From Clostridia bacterium (GTDB lineage Bacteria; Bacillota; Clostridia; RGIG7378): a stretch of 64,000 nucleotides of DNA. Every line of letters starts with the position of its first letter. Position 1 is the first letter of the stretch. The position numbers and the translations under genes are program-made. This document shows, piece by piece, positions 45,892-55,228 of this stretch. The DNA lies in contig JAFYSJ010000031.1 in the NCBI GenBank assembly GCA_017559445.1, positions 1 through 64,000 on the forward strand, written 5' to 3'. The notes beneath the pieces were generated by a model that made no database searches, was not told the DNA's origin, and saw nothing but the letters and a program-made list of their open reading frames with translations.

Positions 45892-46137
45892 ATGAAAATT
45901 GTTGTAAAAAGCGAAAACGACTCAAAATATAAATTTCTTCTGCCTTCATGTCTTGTTTTTAATCCCTTTACGGCTATAATTTCTCCACAAATTCTTAAGA
46001 AATATGGTGTTAACATTACAAAAAAGCAAGCATATACCTTCATAAGAGCTCTTAACAAATATCGACATAGACATCCGAATTGGGTATTAGTGGAAGTACG
46101 CAGTTCCGATGGAGATCATGTAAAAATCAAGTTATAA
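45892..46137 (+). CDS. Small basic protein paired with the XRE regulator
   Basis: An 81-residue protein, three bases after the regulator. The N-terminus is MKIVVKSENDSKYKFLLP and the C-terminus VEVRSSDGDHVKIKL repeats the ending of the regulator (VEVESSDGDTVRI), so the two share a C-terminal beta-hairpin module. A central helix (KKQAYTFIRALNKY) is basic. Possibly an auxiliary factor or anti-regulator; function unknown. Confidence 0.7.
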   Translation: MKIVVKSENDSKYKFLLPSCLVFNPFTAIISPQILKKYGVNITKKQAYTFIRALNKYRHRHPNWVLVEVRSSDGDHVKIKL

Positions 46138-46174
46138 TCGACCAAACTGATATTTGTTCAAGTTCAATTACATC

Positions 46175-46204
46175 AAAAAACCCACTGGCAAATACCAGTG
46201 GGTT
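46175..46204 (-). terminator. Terminator of hfq
   Basis: AACCCACTGG pairs with CCAGTGGGTT around a 6-base loop; the minus strand continues in TTTTTTG. It also lies downstream of the converging small gene and may work in both directions. Confidence 0.85.
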
Positions 46205-46223
46205 GAATTTTATCTATTACCAA

Positions 46224-46481
46224 TTATTCCTCGTCTACAGGAGTACTGAACAAGATATCCATAGGTCTTGTGGGTGAGATTGTAGAGATAGCATGCTTAT
46301 AAATCATCTGCTGTCTGCCGTCAGATTCAAGTACTACTGTAAAGTTATCGAAAGCCTTTACAAATCCTCTAATCTGAACACCATTTGTAATGAAAATAGT
46401 TACTGGATTGTTTGTCTTGCGAACGTGATTCAAGATTACATCCTGAATGTTGATTCCCTTTGTCTTGTTATCTCTCTCCAT
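46224..46481 (-). CDS. hfq: RNA chaperone Hfq
   Basis: An 85-residue Sm-like protein. The N-terminus has [20 protein letters not shown], Sm1 includes [20 protein letters not shown], and Sm2 is the [10 protein letters not shown] form of the Hfq YKHA motif. It binds small RNAs and U-rich or A-rich mRNA. It follows miaA by 128 bp, the same order as in E. coli. GAGGAGATTCTT precedes the ATG. Confidence 0.97.
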   Translation of the reverse strand: MERDNKTKGINIQDVILNHVRKTNNPVTIFITNGVQIRGFVKAFDNFTVVLESDGRQQMIYKHAISTISPTRPMDILFSTPVDEE

Positions 46482-46609
46482 AAGAATCTCCTCTAGAATA
46501 ATGCGTACTGATGTCTATTTTTTTGCACCAAGGAAAATTATACCCCTTTTTACCAAAAATGCACTTTCTTTTTCCGTCATAAAAGCACACTTTTATTGAC
46601 ACTTTCGCT

Positions 46610-47470
46610 TTATTTAACAATCTTGTTTCTAAACCACGTAAGCTGACGCTTAGCATAGTTACGAGTCTTCTGCTTGAGGTAATCCTTTGCCTCTTCCAAA
46701 GTCTGCTCTCCCCTTATGTAAGCTGCCATTTCCTTGTAAGCAATAGCCTTAGCGCATGGGCAGGACTCAGGCAAATTCCAGCTCATAAACATCTCTGTTT
46801 CAGCAACTAATCCCCTCTCAACCATTATGCCTACTCGGCGATTAATTCTGTCGTAGAGCACCTCTCTTGGCATGTCGATCATATGTACCTGGAAGTCATA
46901 TGGGGACTCCTGAAGCTTAGATTCTGCCTCGATGTCTATTATTGACCTACCTGTGGTCAACTTAACCTCAATGGCCCTTATGATTCTCTTAGTATCTCCA
47001 GAGGACAATCTCTGTGCAGCATTGGGATCTAACTCTGTAAGTCTCTGATAAAGAGTTTCTGTACCATCAACTCTTGCCTGCTCCATTAACTGTGCGCGCA
47101 AGTTGTCGTCTGTTTCTATCTCTGTGTATGTAATGTTTTCCATAAGGGCACTTACATACTGACCTGTACCGCCTACCACAATGGGAGTTTTGCCCCTTGC
47201 CAAGATGTCCTCAATAGAATTTACTGCATCTTCCTTGTATTTTGCCACACTATAAAAATCCTGGGGTTCCAAAATGCTCATCAGGTGATGAGGGATACCC
47301 TGCTTTTCTTCCTCTGTGGGCTTACCTGTGCCAATATCTAAATACTTGTACACCTGCATGGAGTCACAGTTAATTACCTCGCCACCTGTCTTAAGGGCCA
47401 AGTCTATGCCATATGCAGTTTTGCCAGAGGCGGTTGGACCGCACACTATGTGTACCAGTGGCTTTGTCAT
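46610..47470 (-). CDS. miaA: tRNA dimethylallyltransferase MiaA
   Basis: A 286-residue enzyme that prenylates A37 of tRNAs reading UNN codons. Walker A GPTASGKTAYG, then INCDSMQVYKYLDIGTGKP, the VVGGTGQYVSAL motif and the C-terminal KTRNYAKRQLTWFRN are all present. The ATG overlaps the mutL stop codon by four bases. Its product is the substrate for MiaB, encoded three genes upstream. Confidence 0.97.
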   Translation of the reverse strand: MTKPLVHIVCGPTASGKTAYGIDLALKTGGEVINCDSMQVYKYLDIGTGKPTEEEKQGIPHHLMSILEPQDFYSVAKYKEDAVNSIEDILARGKTPIVVGGTGQYVSALMENITYTEIETDDNLRAQLMEQARVDGTETLYQRLTELDPNAAQRLSSGDTKRIIRAIEVKLTTGRSIIDIEAESKLQESPYDFQVHMIDMPREVLYDRINRRVGIMVERGLVAETEMFMSWNLPESCPCAKAIAYKEMAAYIRGEQTLEEAKDYLKQKTRNYAKRQLTWFRNKIVK

Positions 47471-49368
47471 ATGATTCTCCTAAACATCTTTTCCACATCT
47501 GTGGTGGAAAGCTTAATGGCTGTTGGTCTGCCATGGGGGCAGTTAAATGGATTGTCCAACTTTTTGAGATCCTCTACCAGCTGGTCAATCTGTGGTTTCT
47601 GCAAGCGCTGGTTAGCCTTAACAGCTCCTGTACATGCAATCTTGTGCAGGAATGACTCGTGGCGAACCTCAACCTTTTGTCCACTCATGAGGCTATCCAA
47701 CATATAGACAAAAGTTTCTGCGAAGCCATCTGGATCTGCATTAACTGGAATTGCTCTAATTACAACTGTGTTCTTACCAAAGTCCTCAAAGAGCACGCCC
47801 AGGGACTCAAAGTCCTGTGTGTATGCAAATACAGATGAATACTCTGTGGTTGTAAGTGGCACCGTAATTGGGAAGAGCATCTGCTGTAAGTCGATCTCGC
47901 CCCTGTGGTACTCTGCCAACAATCTTTCAAATCTAATTCTCTCGTGGGCCGCGTGCTGGTCAATCAAGATAGCATCTGTACCACGCTGGAACATAAGATA
48001 TGTGTTCCAAAGTGTACCCACATACTCCATACCGTCGAACTCCTTGTTACCCTTGGGGGTATGGTCCTGTGGCTGTGAAATTGGCTCCAAAATTTCTTCC
48101 TTAACAGGTTCAACCTTGGGGTTAATGTATGGTTTAGGCTGGAAAACGGGCTTAATTTCAGCTGTTTCTGTCTTCTTATTTGATACGGGCTCATAAACGA
48201 CGGATTCTACTGGTTTTGACTCCACTTTTGGCTCAACCTTTGGTTCAACCTTAGGAATATATGTAGCCTTAGGCTCCTGAACCTGAATATCAGTCAAAAT
48301 CTGCTGAATCTCTGGATCTGGTTCTGGTACATACTGTGCTGTTTTCTTAGCGCTTAAGAGAGCTTCAGGAATCTTGTTTCCCTCCTCCAAGCTAATAGAC
48401 ACAGCATGTCTAAGGGCATCTGCAACCTTTGCCTCCTCTGCAAAGCGAACCTCTGTCTTCTGTGGATGCACGTTCACGTCTACCGCCCATGGTGACACAG
48501 ATATGTTAAGACATGCAAAGGGGAACTGCTTTTTCATAAGGCGGTTGCCATATCCAAGCTCCAAAGCCATGGTCATGGACCTGGACTGAAACAATCTACC
48601 ATTGCAATACAAGAGCTCATTGGCTCTGTTTCCTCTAGCGATAGCTGGAATTCCGATATATCCGTTGACTGTTACGTTGTTTTCGGTGTGAGATACTGGA
48701 ACCAAGTGTTCTGCAATAACTGGACCGAAAATGGAGTAAATAGCCTCCTTAAGGTCACCACTGCCTGTGGTAGCAAACTGCTTGTCCCCTCCACTATAAA
48801 AGGACACTGCCACCTCAGGGTGTGCCAAAGCAAGGCGACTCAGGACTTCTGCAATAGCTCCGCCCTCATATGTATCCTTTTTGAGGAACTTATATCTAGC
48901 TGGTGTGTTAAAGAAAAGGTCCTTAACTGTAATAGTTGTACCTGTTGGTGCTCCATGAGGACAGAGATTCATAACATCTCCGCCACTAATATTAATCCTA
49001 GTACCACCTTCGGAATCGCAAGTCTTGGTGATCATCTCAAGGTTAGACACAGATGCAATACTTGCCAAGGCCTCACCTCTAAATCCATTAGTGCTAATAC
49101 CATTTTCCAGATCCTGGGCTGTGCGGAGCTTAGATGTGGCATGACGCTCAAATGCCATGGCAACATCCTCTGCTGCAATACCGCAACCATTATCTGAAAC
49201 TCTAATGTATTTGATACCTCCACCGCGAATATCTACGCGCACGGAAGTCGCTCCTGCGTCAATGGAGTTCTCTACTAATTCCTTAACTACAGAAGCTGGT
49301 CTCTCAACCACCTCACCTGCAGCTATTTGGTTAGCTGTCAATTCGTCTAGGATAATAATCTTGGCCAT
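47467..49368 (-). CDS. mutL: DNA mismatch repair protein MutL
   Basis: A 633-residue MutL. The GHKL ATPase domain has ELVENSIDAGA, DNGCGI and TNGFRGEALASI. A linker of about 110 residues is rich in repeated VEPKVEPKVESKPVE. The C-terminal domain has the endonuclease motif DQHAAHERIRFERL and the ACTGAVKANQRL region, so it should be a nicking MutL. It lies 2 bp after mutS and overlaps miaA. Confidence 0.97.
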   Translation of the reverse strand: MAKIIILDELTANQIAAGEVVERPASVVKELVENSIDAGATSVRVDIRGGGIKYIRVSDNGCGIAAEDVAMAFERHATSKLRTAQDLENGISTNGFRGEALASIASVSNLEMITKTCDSEGGTRINISGGDVMNLCPHGAPTGTTITVKDLFFNTPARYKFLKKDTYEGGAIAEVLSRLALAHPEVAVSFYSGGDKQFATTGSGDLKEAIYSIFGPVIAEHLVPVSHTENNVTVNGYIGIPAIARGNRANELLYCNGRLFQSRSMTMALELGYGNRLMKKQFPFACLNISVSPWAVDVNVHPQKTEVRFAEEAKVADALRHAVSISLEEGNKIPEALLSAKKTAQYVPEPDPEIQQILTDIQVQEPKATYIPKVEPKVEPKVESKPVESVVYEPVSNKKTETAEIKPVFQPKPYINPKVEPVKEEILEPISQPQDHTPKGNKEFDGMEYVGTLWNTYLMFQRGTDAILIDQHAAHERIRFERLLAEYHRGEIDLQQMLFPITVPLTTTEYSSVFAYTQDFESLGVLFEDFGKNTVVIRAIPVNADPDGFAETFVYMLDSLMSGQKVEVRHESFLHKIACTGAVKANQRLQKPQIDQLVEDLKKLDNPFNCPHGRPTAIKLSTTDVEKMFRRII

Positions 49369-49370
49369 GC

Positions 49371-51965
49371 TTATCCCCTCTTAATCTTTTGCTGCATCTG
49401 ATACAGCACGTTAAGTGCCTCAAGTGGGCTCAATTTATCTATTTCTACTGCCTTGAGCATATCCAAAACTGCCTCTGTCTCTGCAGGGAAGTTGGAATAT
49501 GACAAAAGATCAAACTGTCCTTCGATTTGTTTCTTGGTCTTAGGTCTGTGCACAATGTTAGCCTTTTCAAGCTGTGCCAAAAGTTCCTCAGCCCTATCCG
49601 TTACGCTATCGGAAATGCCAGCGAGTCTAGCAACCTCAATACCATAGCTGCCGTCTGCTCCGCCTCTCTTAATCTTGTGAAGGAATACAATGGACTTACC
49701 TCTACCCTGGGCTGCGATGGAGTAATTTTTAACACCATCTATCTTGCCCTCTAAGTCTGTGAGCTCGTGGTAATGTGTTGCGAAGAGCATACGAGATCCA
49801 ATTTTGTCACAAATATGCTCTGTAACTGCCCACGCAATGGAAAGACCGTCATAAGTAGATGTACCTCTACCGATTTCGTCCAAAATAACTAAGCTACGGT
49901 CAGTTGCATTTTCGATAATGTTGGCAACCTCGTTCATCTCAACCATGAAGGTACTCTGTCCACCTGCCAAGTCATCAGAGGCGCCTACTCTAGTGAAAAT
50001 CCTATCTGCCACGCCAATATGTGCGCTAGTTGCAGGGACAAAGGAACCTGTCTGTGCCATGAGCACGATAATGGCTGTCTGTCTCATGAATGTAGACTTA
50101 CCAGACATATTAGGTCCAGTGATAATCATGGCCCTATTGTCCTGTGAATCCAAATACGTATCGTTAGGAATGAAGGAGCCACTCTCCAGCATCTTCTCTA
50201 CAACTGGGTGTCTACCTTCCTTAATATCGATTGCATCGCTTGTATCTACTACAGGTCTTACATATCCACCCTCTGCTGCTGCCTCAGCCAAGGAGCAAAC
50301 TGCATCCAAAATAGCCATGGCATTTGCTGTGGACTTAAGAGCCACAATTCTAGAGAGAAGTGCGTTCTTAACCTCTGTGAAGAGCTTATACTCCAGGTCA
50401 ACAAGCTTAGTCTCTGCTCCAAGCAAATCCTCTTCAATCTTCTTAAGATCCTCGGTAATATATCTCTCTGCATTAGCCAAGGTCTGCTTACGAATGTAAT
50501 CTGCTGGCACAAGGTCATAGAAGGACTTAGTTACCTCGATAAAGTAACCAAATACTCTGTTATATCCAATTTTGAGATTCTTAATACCTGTACGGTCGCG
50601 CTCCTTAGCCTCTTCTGCTGCAAGCCACTCCCTGCCATGGTCTCTAATATCTCTAAGTCTATCTACCTCGCTGTTATATCCAGCCTTAATAACTCCACCT
50701 TCCTTAGTAGTAACAGGAGGGAAGTCCTCGATAGCTCTATCGATAAGGTCAAAGATGTCTGGCATTTCATCCAAAGCATCCTTAACATCTGCCAGCATGT
50801 TGCCAGAAAGATGTGACAATATGCCCTTGAGATCTGGCACAACGCGAAGTGTGTTCTTAATAGAGATCAAATCTCTGCCGTTAACGTTACCTAAGATCAA
50901 CTTACCTGTTAATCTCTCCACGTCATACGTAACCTTAAGGAGCTGTCTAATCTGATCTCTTCTGACCAAATCATCCTTAAGGGCCTCAACTGCATCTAAT
51001 CTGTAGTTGATGTCATCCACATTAAGCATGGGCTGTTCTAGCCATCCCTTAAGCATACGAGCTCCAGGAGATGTAACAGTGTTGTCCAAAACCCAAACAA
51101 GTGTGGCCTTTCTATTTTTGTCTCTGATGTTTTCGGAAATCTCAAGATTTCTACGGGAAGATGGATCCAAAACCATGTATGACTCAATCTTGTAGCTTGT
51201 GAATCTGTCGATATGTGTAAGTTCACAGCGCTGTGTCTCGTCAAGATATGCCAAAAGAGCACCTGCTGCAGTCATCTCAAGCTCGTTCATCTGGGCTGTA
51301 GCCTGGGAACCGAACTGCTCCACTGCTCTAGCCTTGGCCTGGCGTGGCTCAAAGTCCTGATCTGTCAGCATTGTTGTGTAGATATTCTGAGAAACAATGG
51401 TCCTAGCCACTGGCCCCTCCTGCTTAAGGGCAGAACTACACAAAAGTTCAGCTGGCTTAATTCTGGCCAACTCATCTGCCACCTTGGCATATGTGTCACC
51501 ATATGTGGCGGATGTTACCTTAAAATCACCTGTGGAAACCTCTGCAATGGCAATACCGTGAAGCATACCAGCAGAATATACGCATGTGATGTAGTTGTTT
51601 GTGTTCTGTGCCAACATGGACTGTTCGCTAAGAGTACCTGGAGTTAGAACTCTAACTACCTCTCTCCTAACAAGTCCCTTTGCCTCTGCTGGATTCTCTG
51701 TCTGCTCTACGATTACAACCTTGTGGCCCTTTTCCAAAAGCTTAGAGGCATATCCTTCAATGGCATGGAAAGGAACGCCACACATTGGAGCTCGTTCTTC
51801 CAAGCCACAATCTCTGCCCGTTAAGGTAATCTCTAGATCTCTAGAAGCAATCTTGGCATCTTCAAAGAAGGTCTCATAGAAATCTCCCAAGCGGAACAAA
51901 ACAATACAGTCACTGTACTGCTCCTTAATCTGGATATATTGTTGCATCATGGGAGATAATGCCAT
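49371..51965 (-). CDS. mutS: DNA mismatch recognition protein MutS
   Basis: A 864-residue MutS1. The mismatch-reading Phe-x-Glu is in RLGDFYETFFEDA. Walker A TGPNMSGKSTFMRQ, DEIGRGTSTYDGLSIA and the ATHYHELTDLE motif form the ATPase. It starts directly after the miaB stop codon. With MutL it corrects replication errors. Confidence 0.98.
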   Translation of the reverse strand: MALSPMMQQYIQIKEQYSDCIVLFRLGDFYETFFEDAKIASRDLEITLTGRDCGLEERAPMCGVPFHAIEGYASKLLEKGHKVVIVEQTENPAEAKGLVRREVVRVLTPGTLSEQSMLAQNTNNYITCVYSAGMLHGIAIAEVSTGDFKVTSATYGDTYAKVADELARIKPAELLCSSALKQEGPVARTIVSQNIYTTMLTDQDFEPRQAKARAVEQFGSQATAQMNELEMTAAGALLAYLDETQRCELTHIDRFTSYKIESYMVLDPSSRRNLEISENIRDKNRKATLVWVLDNTVTSPGARMLKGWLEQPMLNVDDINYRLDAVEALKDDLVRRDQIRQLLKVTYDVERLTGKLILGNVNGRDLISIKNTLRVVPDLKGILSHLSGNMLADVKDALDEMPDIFDLIDRAIEDFPPVTTKEGGVIKAGYNSEVDRLRDIRDHGREWLAAEEAKERDRTGIKNLKIGYNRVFGYFIEVTKSFYDLVPADYIRKQTLANAERYITEDLKKIEEDLLGAETKLVDLEYKLFTEVKNALLSRIVALKSTANAMAILDAVCSLAEAAAEGGYVRPVVDTSDAIDIKEGRHPVVEKMLESGSFIPNDTYLDSQDNRAMIITGPNMSGKSTFMRQTAIIVLMAQTGSFVPATSAHIGVADRIFTRVGASDDLAGGQSTFMVEMNEVANIIENATDRSLVILDEIGRGTSTYDGLSIAWAVTEHICDKIGSRMLFATHYHELTDLEGKIDGVKNYSIAAQGRGKSIVFLHKIKRGGADGSYGIEVARLAGISDSVTDRAEELLAQLEKANIVHRPKTKKQIEGQFDLLSYSNFPAETEAVLDMLKAVEIDKLSPLEALNVLYQMQQKIKRG

Positions 51966-53393
51966 TTAGTCCTCCGTAATTACTGTACCCTCAAGGTACC
52001 ATGTTTTAGCTGTATCAATTCTAACCTTAAGTATATCACCGGGCTTACAATCCTGGTGGGAATAAAGCACAATTTTGTTACCTTCTGTACGACCTGTCAT
52101 CATACTTGGATTACTCTGGCTGGGGCCCTCGTGCATTACTGTAAGCACTGTGCCCTCCTGAGCCTTAGATGACTTATAAGAACTGTCAGTAATAATCTTC
52201 TGCATTTCTTCGAAACGTGCATGTACCACATCCTCAGGAATCTGGTCCTCTCTCTTAGCAGCAGGAGTACCTGTTCTGCGGGAGTAAATGAAGATGTATG
52301 CCATATCAAAGGCGCACTCCTCGATAAATGCCATGGACTCCTTGTGCTGCTCATCTGTCTCTCCAGGGAATCCTGTAATAAGGTCTGTGGAAACAGTAAC
52401 ACCAGGAATTCTATCTCTAATCTTAGCAAGTAATGCTCTGTACTGATCTGCTGTGTACTTGCGGTTCATCTGACGCAATGTCTCTGTGCATCCAGACTGA
52501 AGTGGCAGGTGAATCTGCTTACACATCTTAGGCTCTGTGGCTACTGCCTCGATGATCTCGTCAGACAAATCCTTGGGGTGAGATGTCATAAATCTAACTC
52601 TCTTGATTCCCTCTACCTGACAAACTGTGTGAAGCAACTCTGCAAAGGCCTGTCCTCCAGGAAGTCCTCTCTCGGAGCCATAGGAGTTAACGTTCTGGCC
52701 CAAGAGTGTAATCTCCTGAACGCCAGCCTTAGCAAGGCTAGTAACCTCTGCCATAATGTCCTCAACGGAGCGGGATCTCTCCCTGCCTCTAACGTATGGA
52801 ACAATACAGTAGGAACAGAAGTTGTTGCAACCATACATGATGGTAACCCATGCCTTAATGTTGCCGTGAGATTCCTTAGGTGTACCCTCTGCAATACGCT
52901 CTGTACCGGACAAATCTGCTACTCTGCGACCCTTTTCGATAACCTGACATACCATGTCTGGCAAGTTATTAATGTTGCCTGTACCTGCGATGATATCTAC
53001 ATGGCGGTAGCTGCGCTTAAGCTCCTCAACTACTGTGGGTTGCTGAGTCATGCATCCCATTATACCAATAATGAGGTGAGGCTTGCGCTTCTTAAGACCC
53101 TTGAGCACGCCAACGTGACCATATACCTTTTGCTCAGCGTTCTCTCTAACGCAGCATGTATTGTAAATAATAACGTCAGCCTCATCCTGAGTGTTAACCT
53201 CTACCATGCTACTGTCCAAAAGTACGCCGAGAATCTTCTCGCCTTCCTCTTCACTCATCTGGCAACCAAAGGTCTGAACATATGCCTTGCGAGGATGTCC
53301 ATGTTCTATGGCAAACTGACGATTTAACTCTTGTAATCTATGAATAGCACCGGAATGGTCGCTATATTTATCTACTGGATATTTAATCTGCAT
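51966..53393 (-). CDS. miaB: tRNA-2-methylthio-N6-dimethylallyladenosine synthase MiaB
   Basis: About 475 residues. UPF0004 domain begins AYVQTFGCQMS; the radical SAM motif CNNFCSYCIVPYVRGRERS follows; a C-terminal TRAM domain (about the last 65 residues) ends the protein. It adds methylthio to i6A37 made by MiaA. The start is uncertain: the ATG at 53393 has AAAGAG directly against it, whereas the open frame continues to 53498, overlapping the end of the next upstream gene. Confidence 0.94.
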   Translation of the reverse strand: MQIKYPVDKYSDHSGAIHRLQELNRQFAIEHGHPRKAYVQTFGCQMSEEEGEKILGVLLDSSMVEVNTQDEADVIIYNTCCVRENAEQKVYGHVGVLKGLKKRKPHLIIGIMGCMTQQPTVVEELKRSYRHVDIIAGTGNINNLPDMVCQVIEKGRRVADLSGTERIAEGTPKESHGNIKAWVTIMYGCNNFCSYCIVPYVRGRERSRSVEDIMAEVTSLAKAGVQEITLLGQNVNSYGSERGLPGGQAFAELLHTVCQVEGIKRVRFMTSHPKDLSDEIIEAVATEPKMCKQIHLPLQSGCTETLRQMNRKYTADQYRALLAKIRDRIPGVTVSTDLITGFPGETDEQHKESMAFIEECAFDMAYIFIYSRRTGTPAAKREDQIPEDVVHARFEEMQKIITDSSYKSSKAQEGTVLTVMHEGPSQSNPSMMTGRTEGNKIVLYSHQDCKPGDILKVRIDTAKTWYLEGTVITED

Positions 53394-53460
53394 CTCTTTC
53401 AAAATCAAAACTCGGATTGGTTGCCCTCTCCGAGTCTTAAGTCTCCGTTTGTTATATGGG

Positions 53461-54006
53461 TTATTCCTCGGCAGAAATTGACTTGCGGTTAGCCTCAAGT
53501 ACGTCTCTCATCTCGCCAAGGTCGCGGTCTACAGGCATCAAAGCCTTGTCCAATGACTCCTGGAATGCGACTACTGTTGTGTTATATGCATTGTTAATAA
53601 CGGACATTGTCTCGCCAACAGCCTTCTGCAAATCGGAGAGAATGGAGTCTGCATACTGTCTAGATGCCTCTCTCATCTGTCTGTCATACTCATCTGCCTT
53701 GTCGCAAATCTCGTCTGCCATACGGCGTGCATCATTAGTAATCTGGTGCTCATCCAAGAGGTACTCACGACGCTTATCTGCATCTGCCAAAATCTTCTCA
53801 GCATCTGCACGAGCATTGCCGATAATCTCGTCTCTCTTGTTAATGATACGGTTAGCTTCCTTAATCTCATCTGGAAGGTGCAAACGCATCTCGTTAAGGA
53901 TCTCGATAACCTGGTCCTTATCTATCATACAACGGCCAGTAAGTGGAACTGCCTTAGCCTCGTCAATAATCTTGTCAAGCTGATCAATGAGAATTCTAAA
54001 ATTCAT
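53461..54006 (-). CDS. Coiled-coil protein, ATP-synthase-B/DivIVA-like
   Basis: A 181-residue highly charged helical protein. A short N-terminal helix (FRILIDQLDKIIDEAK) is followed by a continuous coiled coil (about residues 45-120) with KRDEIIGNARADAEKILADA. Proteins of this shape are often annotated as ATPases or vesicle-type H+-ATPase subunit H, without evidence of such activity. It may act in septum or envelope organisation by analogy with DivIVA. First gene of the miaB-mutS-mutL-miaA-hfq stretch. Confidence 0.6.
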   Translation of the reverse strand: MNFRILIDQLDKIIDEAKAVPLTGRCMIDKDQVIEILNEMRLHLPDEIKEANRIINKRDEIIGNARADAEKILADADKRREYLLDEHQITNDARRMADEICDKADEYDRQMREASRQYADSILSDLQKAVGETMSVINNAYNTTVVAFQESLDKALMPVDRDLGEMRDVLEANRKSISAEE

Positions 54007-54080
54007 ATGATCCCCCTATTAATAATAATTATTATGCTAGAGTATAGCATACAGGTTGTGTCTTTGCAATTTTAGTAGTC

Positions 54081-54109
54081 AAAAAGGGCCACAAAAAGTG
54101 TCCCCCTTT
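54081..54109 (-). terminator. Terminator of the lipoprotein gene 54122-55000
   Basis: On the minus strand AAAGGG..CAC pairs with GTG.CCCTTT around TTTTT with a small internal loop, followed by TT. Located 13 bp after the stop codon. Confidence 0.75.
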
Positions 54110-54121
54110 AAGAATATTTAT

Positions 54122-55000
54122 TCAATTGTTTGGACAAACCATAATCTTCATAGTCTCTGTATATGTCTTTAACTTTGTCACAGAAGTTACTTGAGCCTCC
54201 ACCTCGTATATAAGGCATGGAGTACCATCTGCCACTACGGACAAAACTGGTTCAGACAATGTGTACTTTTGATTGCTAAAGTTCTTGTAAACCTGATCCA
54301 ACTTTGCATAAACGTTGGCCTCTACTTTTTCCATATCAAAGCCTGCTATGGTTACATCCGCAGAAATCCTATCGTACATCCTAGAGTTAAACGACATTAT
54401 TCTGCCTGTTACTTTTACAGAAATGTTAATCCATTCCGTTGTCTTAAGTTCATCCACATATCTTTCGTATGTGATGTTGTAATAGGAGCCATCACTACTT
54501 TGCTTAATGGTCTCTTTGTAGATTGACCAATCTATTCCCTCATAGCCAGAAGTCTCCTCTACAAAAGTTCTAGCAATCTCTGCACACTTTTCGCCGTGAT
54601 AAATAACCATAGAATCCACATTTGTATTAAGTGCCATGTATGCAGTTACTCTACCCTTTTCATCCACGTCGAAATTTTCCATACTTTTGCCAATATGGTA
54701 ATTGTACACAGGATAATAACAATCCACGTTATTATAAGTACGAGAGTATGTTCCTGTAATACTTTGGCCTCCGATTAAAACAGTTTTAGATTCAGATGGA
54801 ATGATATCTTTAAATTTCGACTCATCATAAACCTTATATATTTCGCCATACTCCACCTTATCAATATCACAATCACACACATCGATTACGTATACTGTAC
54901 AAGTCCCATTATCAATGGTTAACGCATCCTTTAATCCACAGGACGAAAAAGCCATTGTCACAACCAACATCAACACTATTAAAGCAATCCTTTTCTTCAT
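54122..55000 (-). CDS. Lipoprotein of unknown function, with conserved leader
   Basis: A 292-residue lipoprotein. The signal peptide MKKRIALIVLMLVVTMAFS ends in the lipobox FSSC (Cys22). The mature protein contains VYVIDVCDCDIDKVEYGEIY split over residues 35-55 and is mostly polar with beta periodicity. No domain is recognised. The start is the ATG preceded by CAGGAGGAAAAT, not the one twelve codons earlier. The leader is the best match to that of 18572-19360; the mature proteins are not alike by eye. Confidence 0.8.
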   Translation of the reverse strand: MKKRIALIVLMLVVTMAFSSCGLKDALTIDNGTCTVYVIDVCDCDIDKVEYGEIYKVYDESKFKDIIPSESKTVLIGGQSITGTYSRTYNNVDCYYPVYNYHIGKSMENFDVDEKGRVTAYMALNTNVDSMVIYHGEKCAEIARTFVEETSGYEGIDWSIYKETIKQSSDGSYYNITYERYVDELKTTEWINISVKVTGRIMSFNSRMYDRISADVTIAGFDMEKVEANVYAKLDQVYKNFSNQKYTLSEPVLSVVADGTPCLIYEVEAQVTSVTKLKTYTETMKIMVCPNN

Positions 55001-55033
55001 ATTTTCCTCCTGCCTTTCTTTTTCCTTACAAAG

Positions 55034-55131
55034 CACAAAGAGCGCCTATACCCTTTACAGAGTATGGACGCTCCCACTTAAGTCATTATATATCATCTAA
55101 AGAACTATGGTGGTAGAGGCTATACCTCTGC
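55034..55131 (-). ncRNA. Lipoprotein-associated leader RNA, copy 3
   Basis: Minus strand: AGAGGTATAGCCTCT, then ACCACCATAGT (55104-55131), a variable stretch, GACTTAAGTGGGAGCG and a hairpin at 55040-55073, GAGCGTCCATACTC with GGGTATAGGCGCTC. It ends CTTTGTGCTTTG. Relative to copy 1 the stem shows paired changes. The ATG follows the hairpin by about 40 bp. Confidence 0.65.
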
Positions 55132-55228
55132 AAATCTGCTCATCGCTAAATCCTATGTTTCCTTAGTTTCAATTTTATTTTACCATATGTATTTTTTATA
55201 AAAAAGAGTAAATGTTTATGGGCAAACC

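Noticed and set aside
55034-55131. Cyclic di-GMP (GEMM-I or class II) riboswitch before the lipoprotein
   Set aside because: The conserved GEMM core (GCAAACC...GCAAAGCC) and the class II AGUAGGUAGCG-like motif are not present on either strand.
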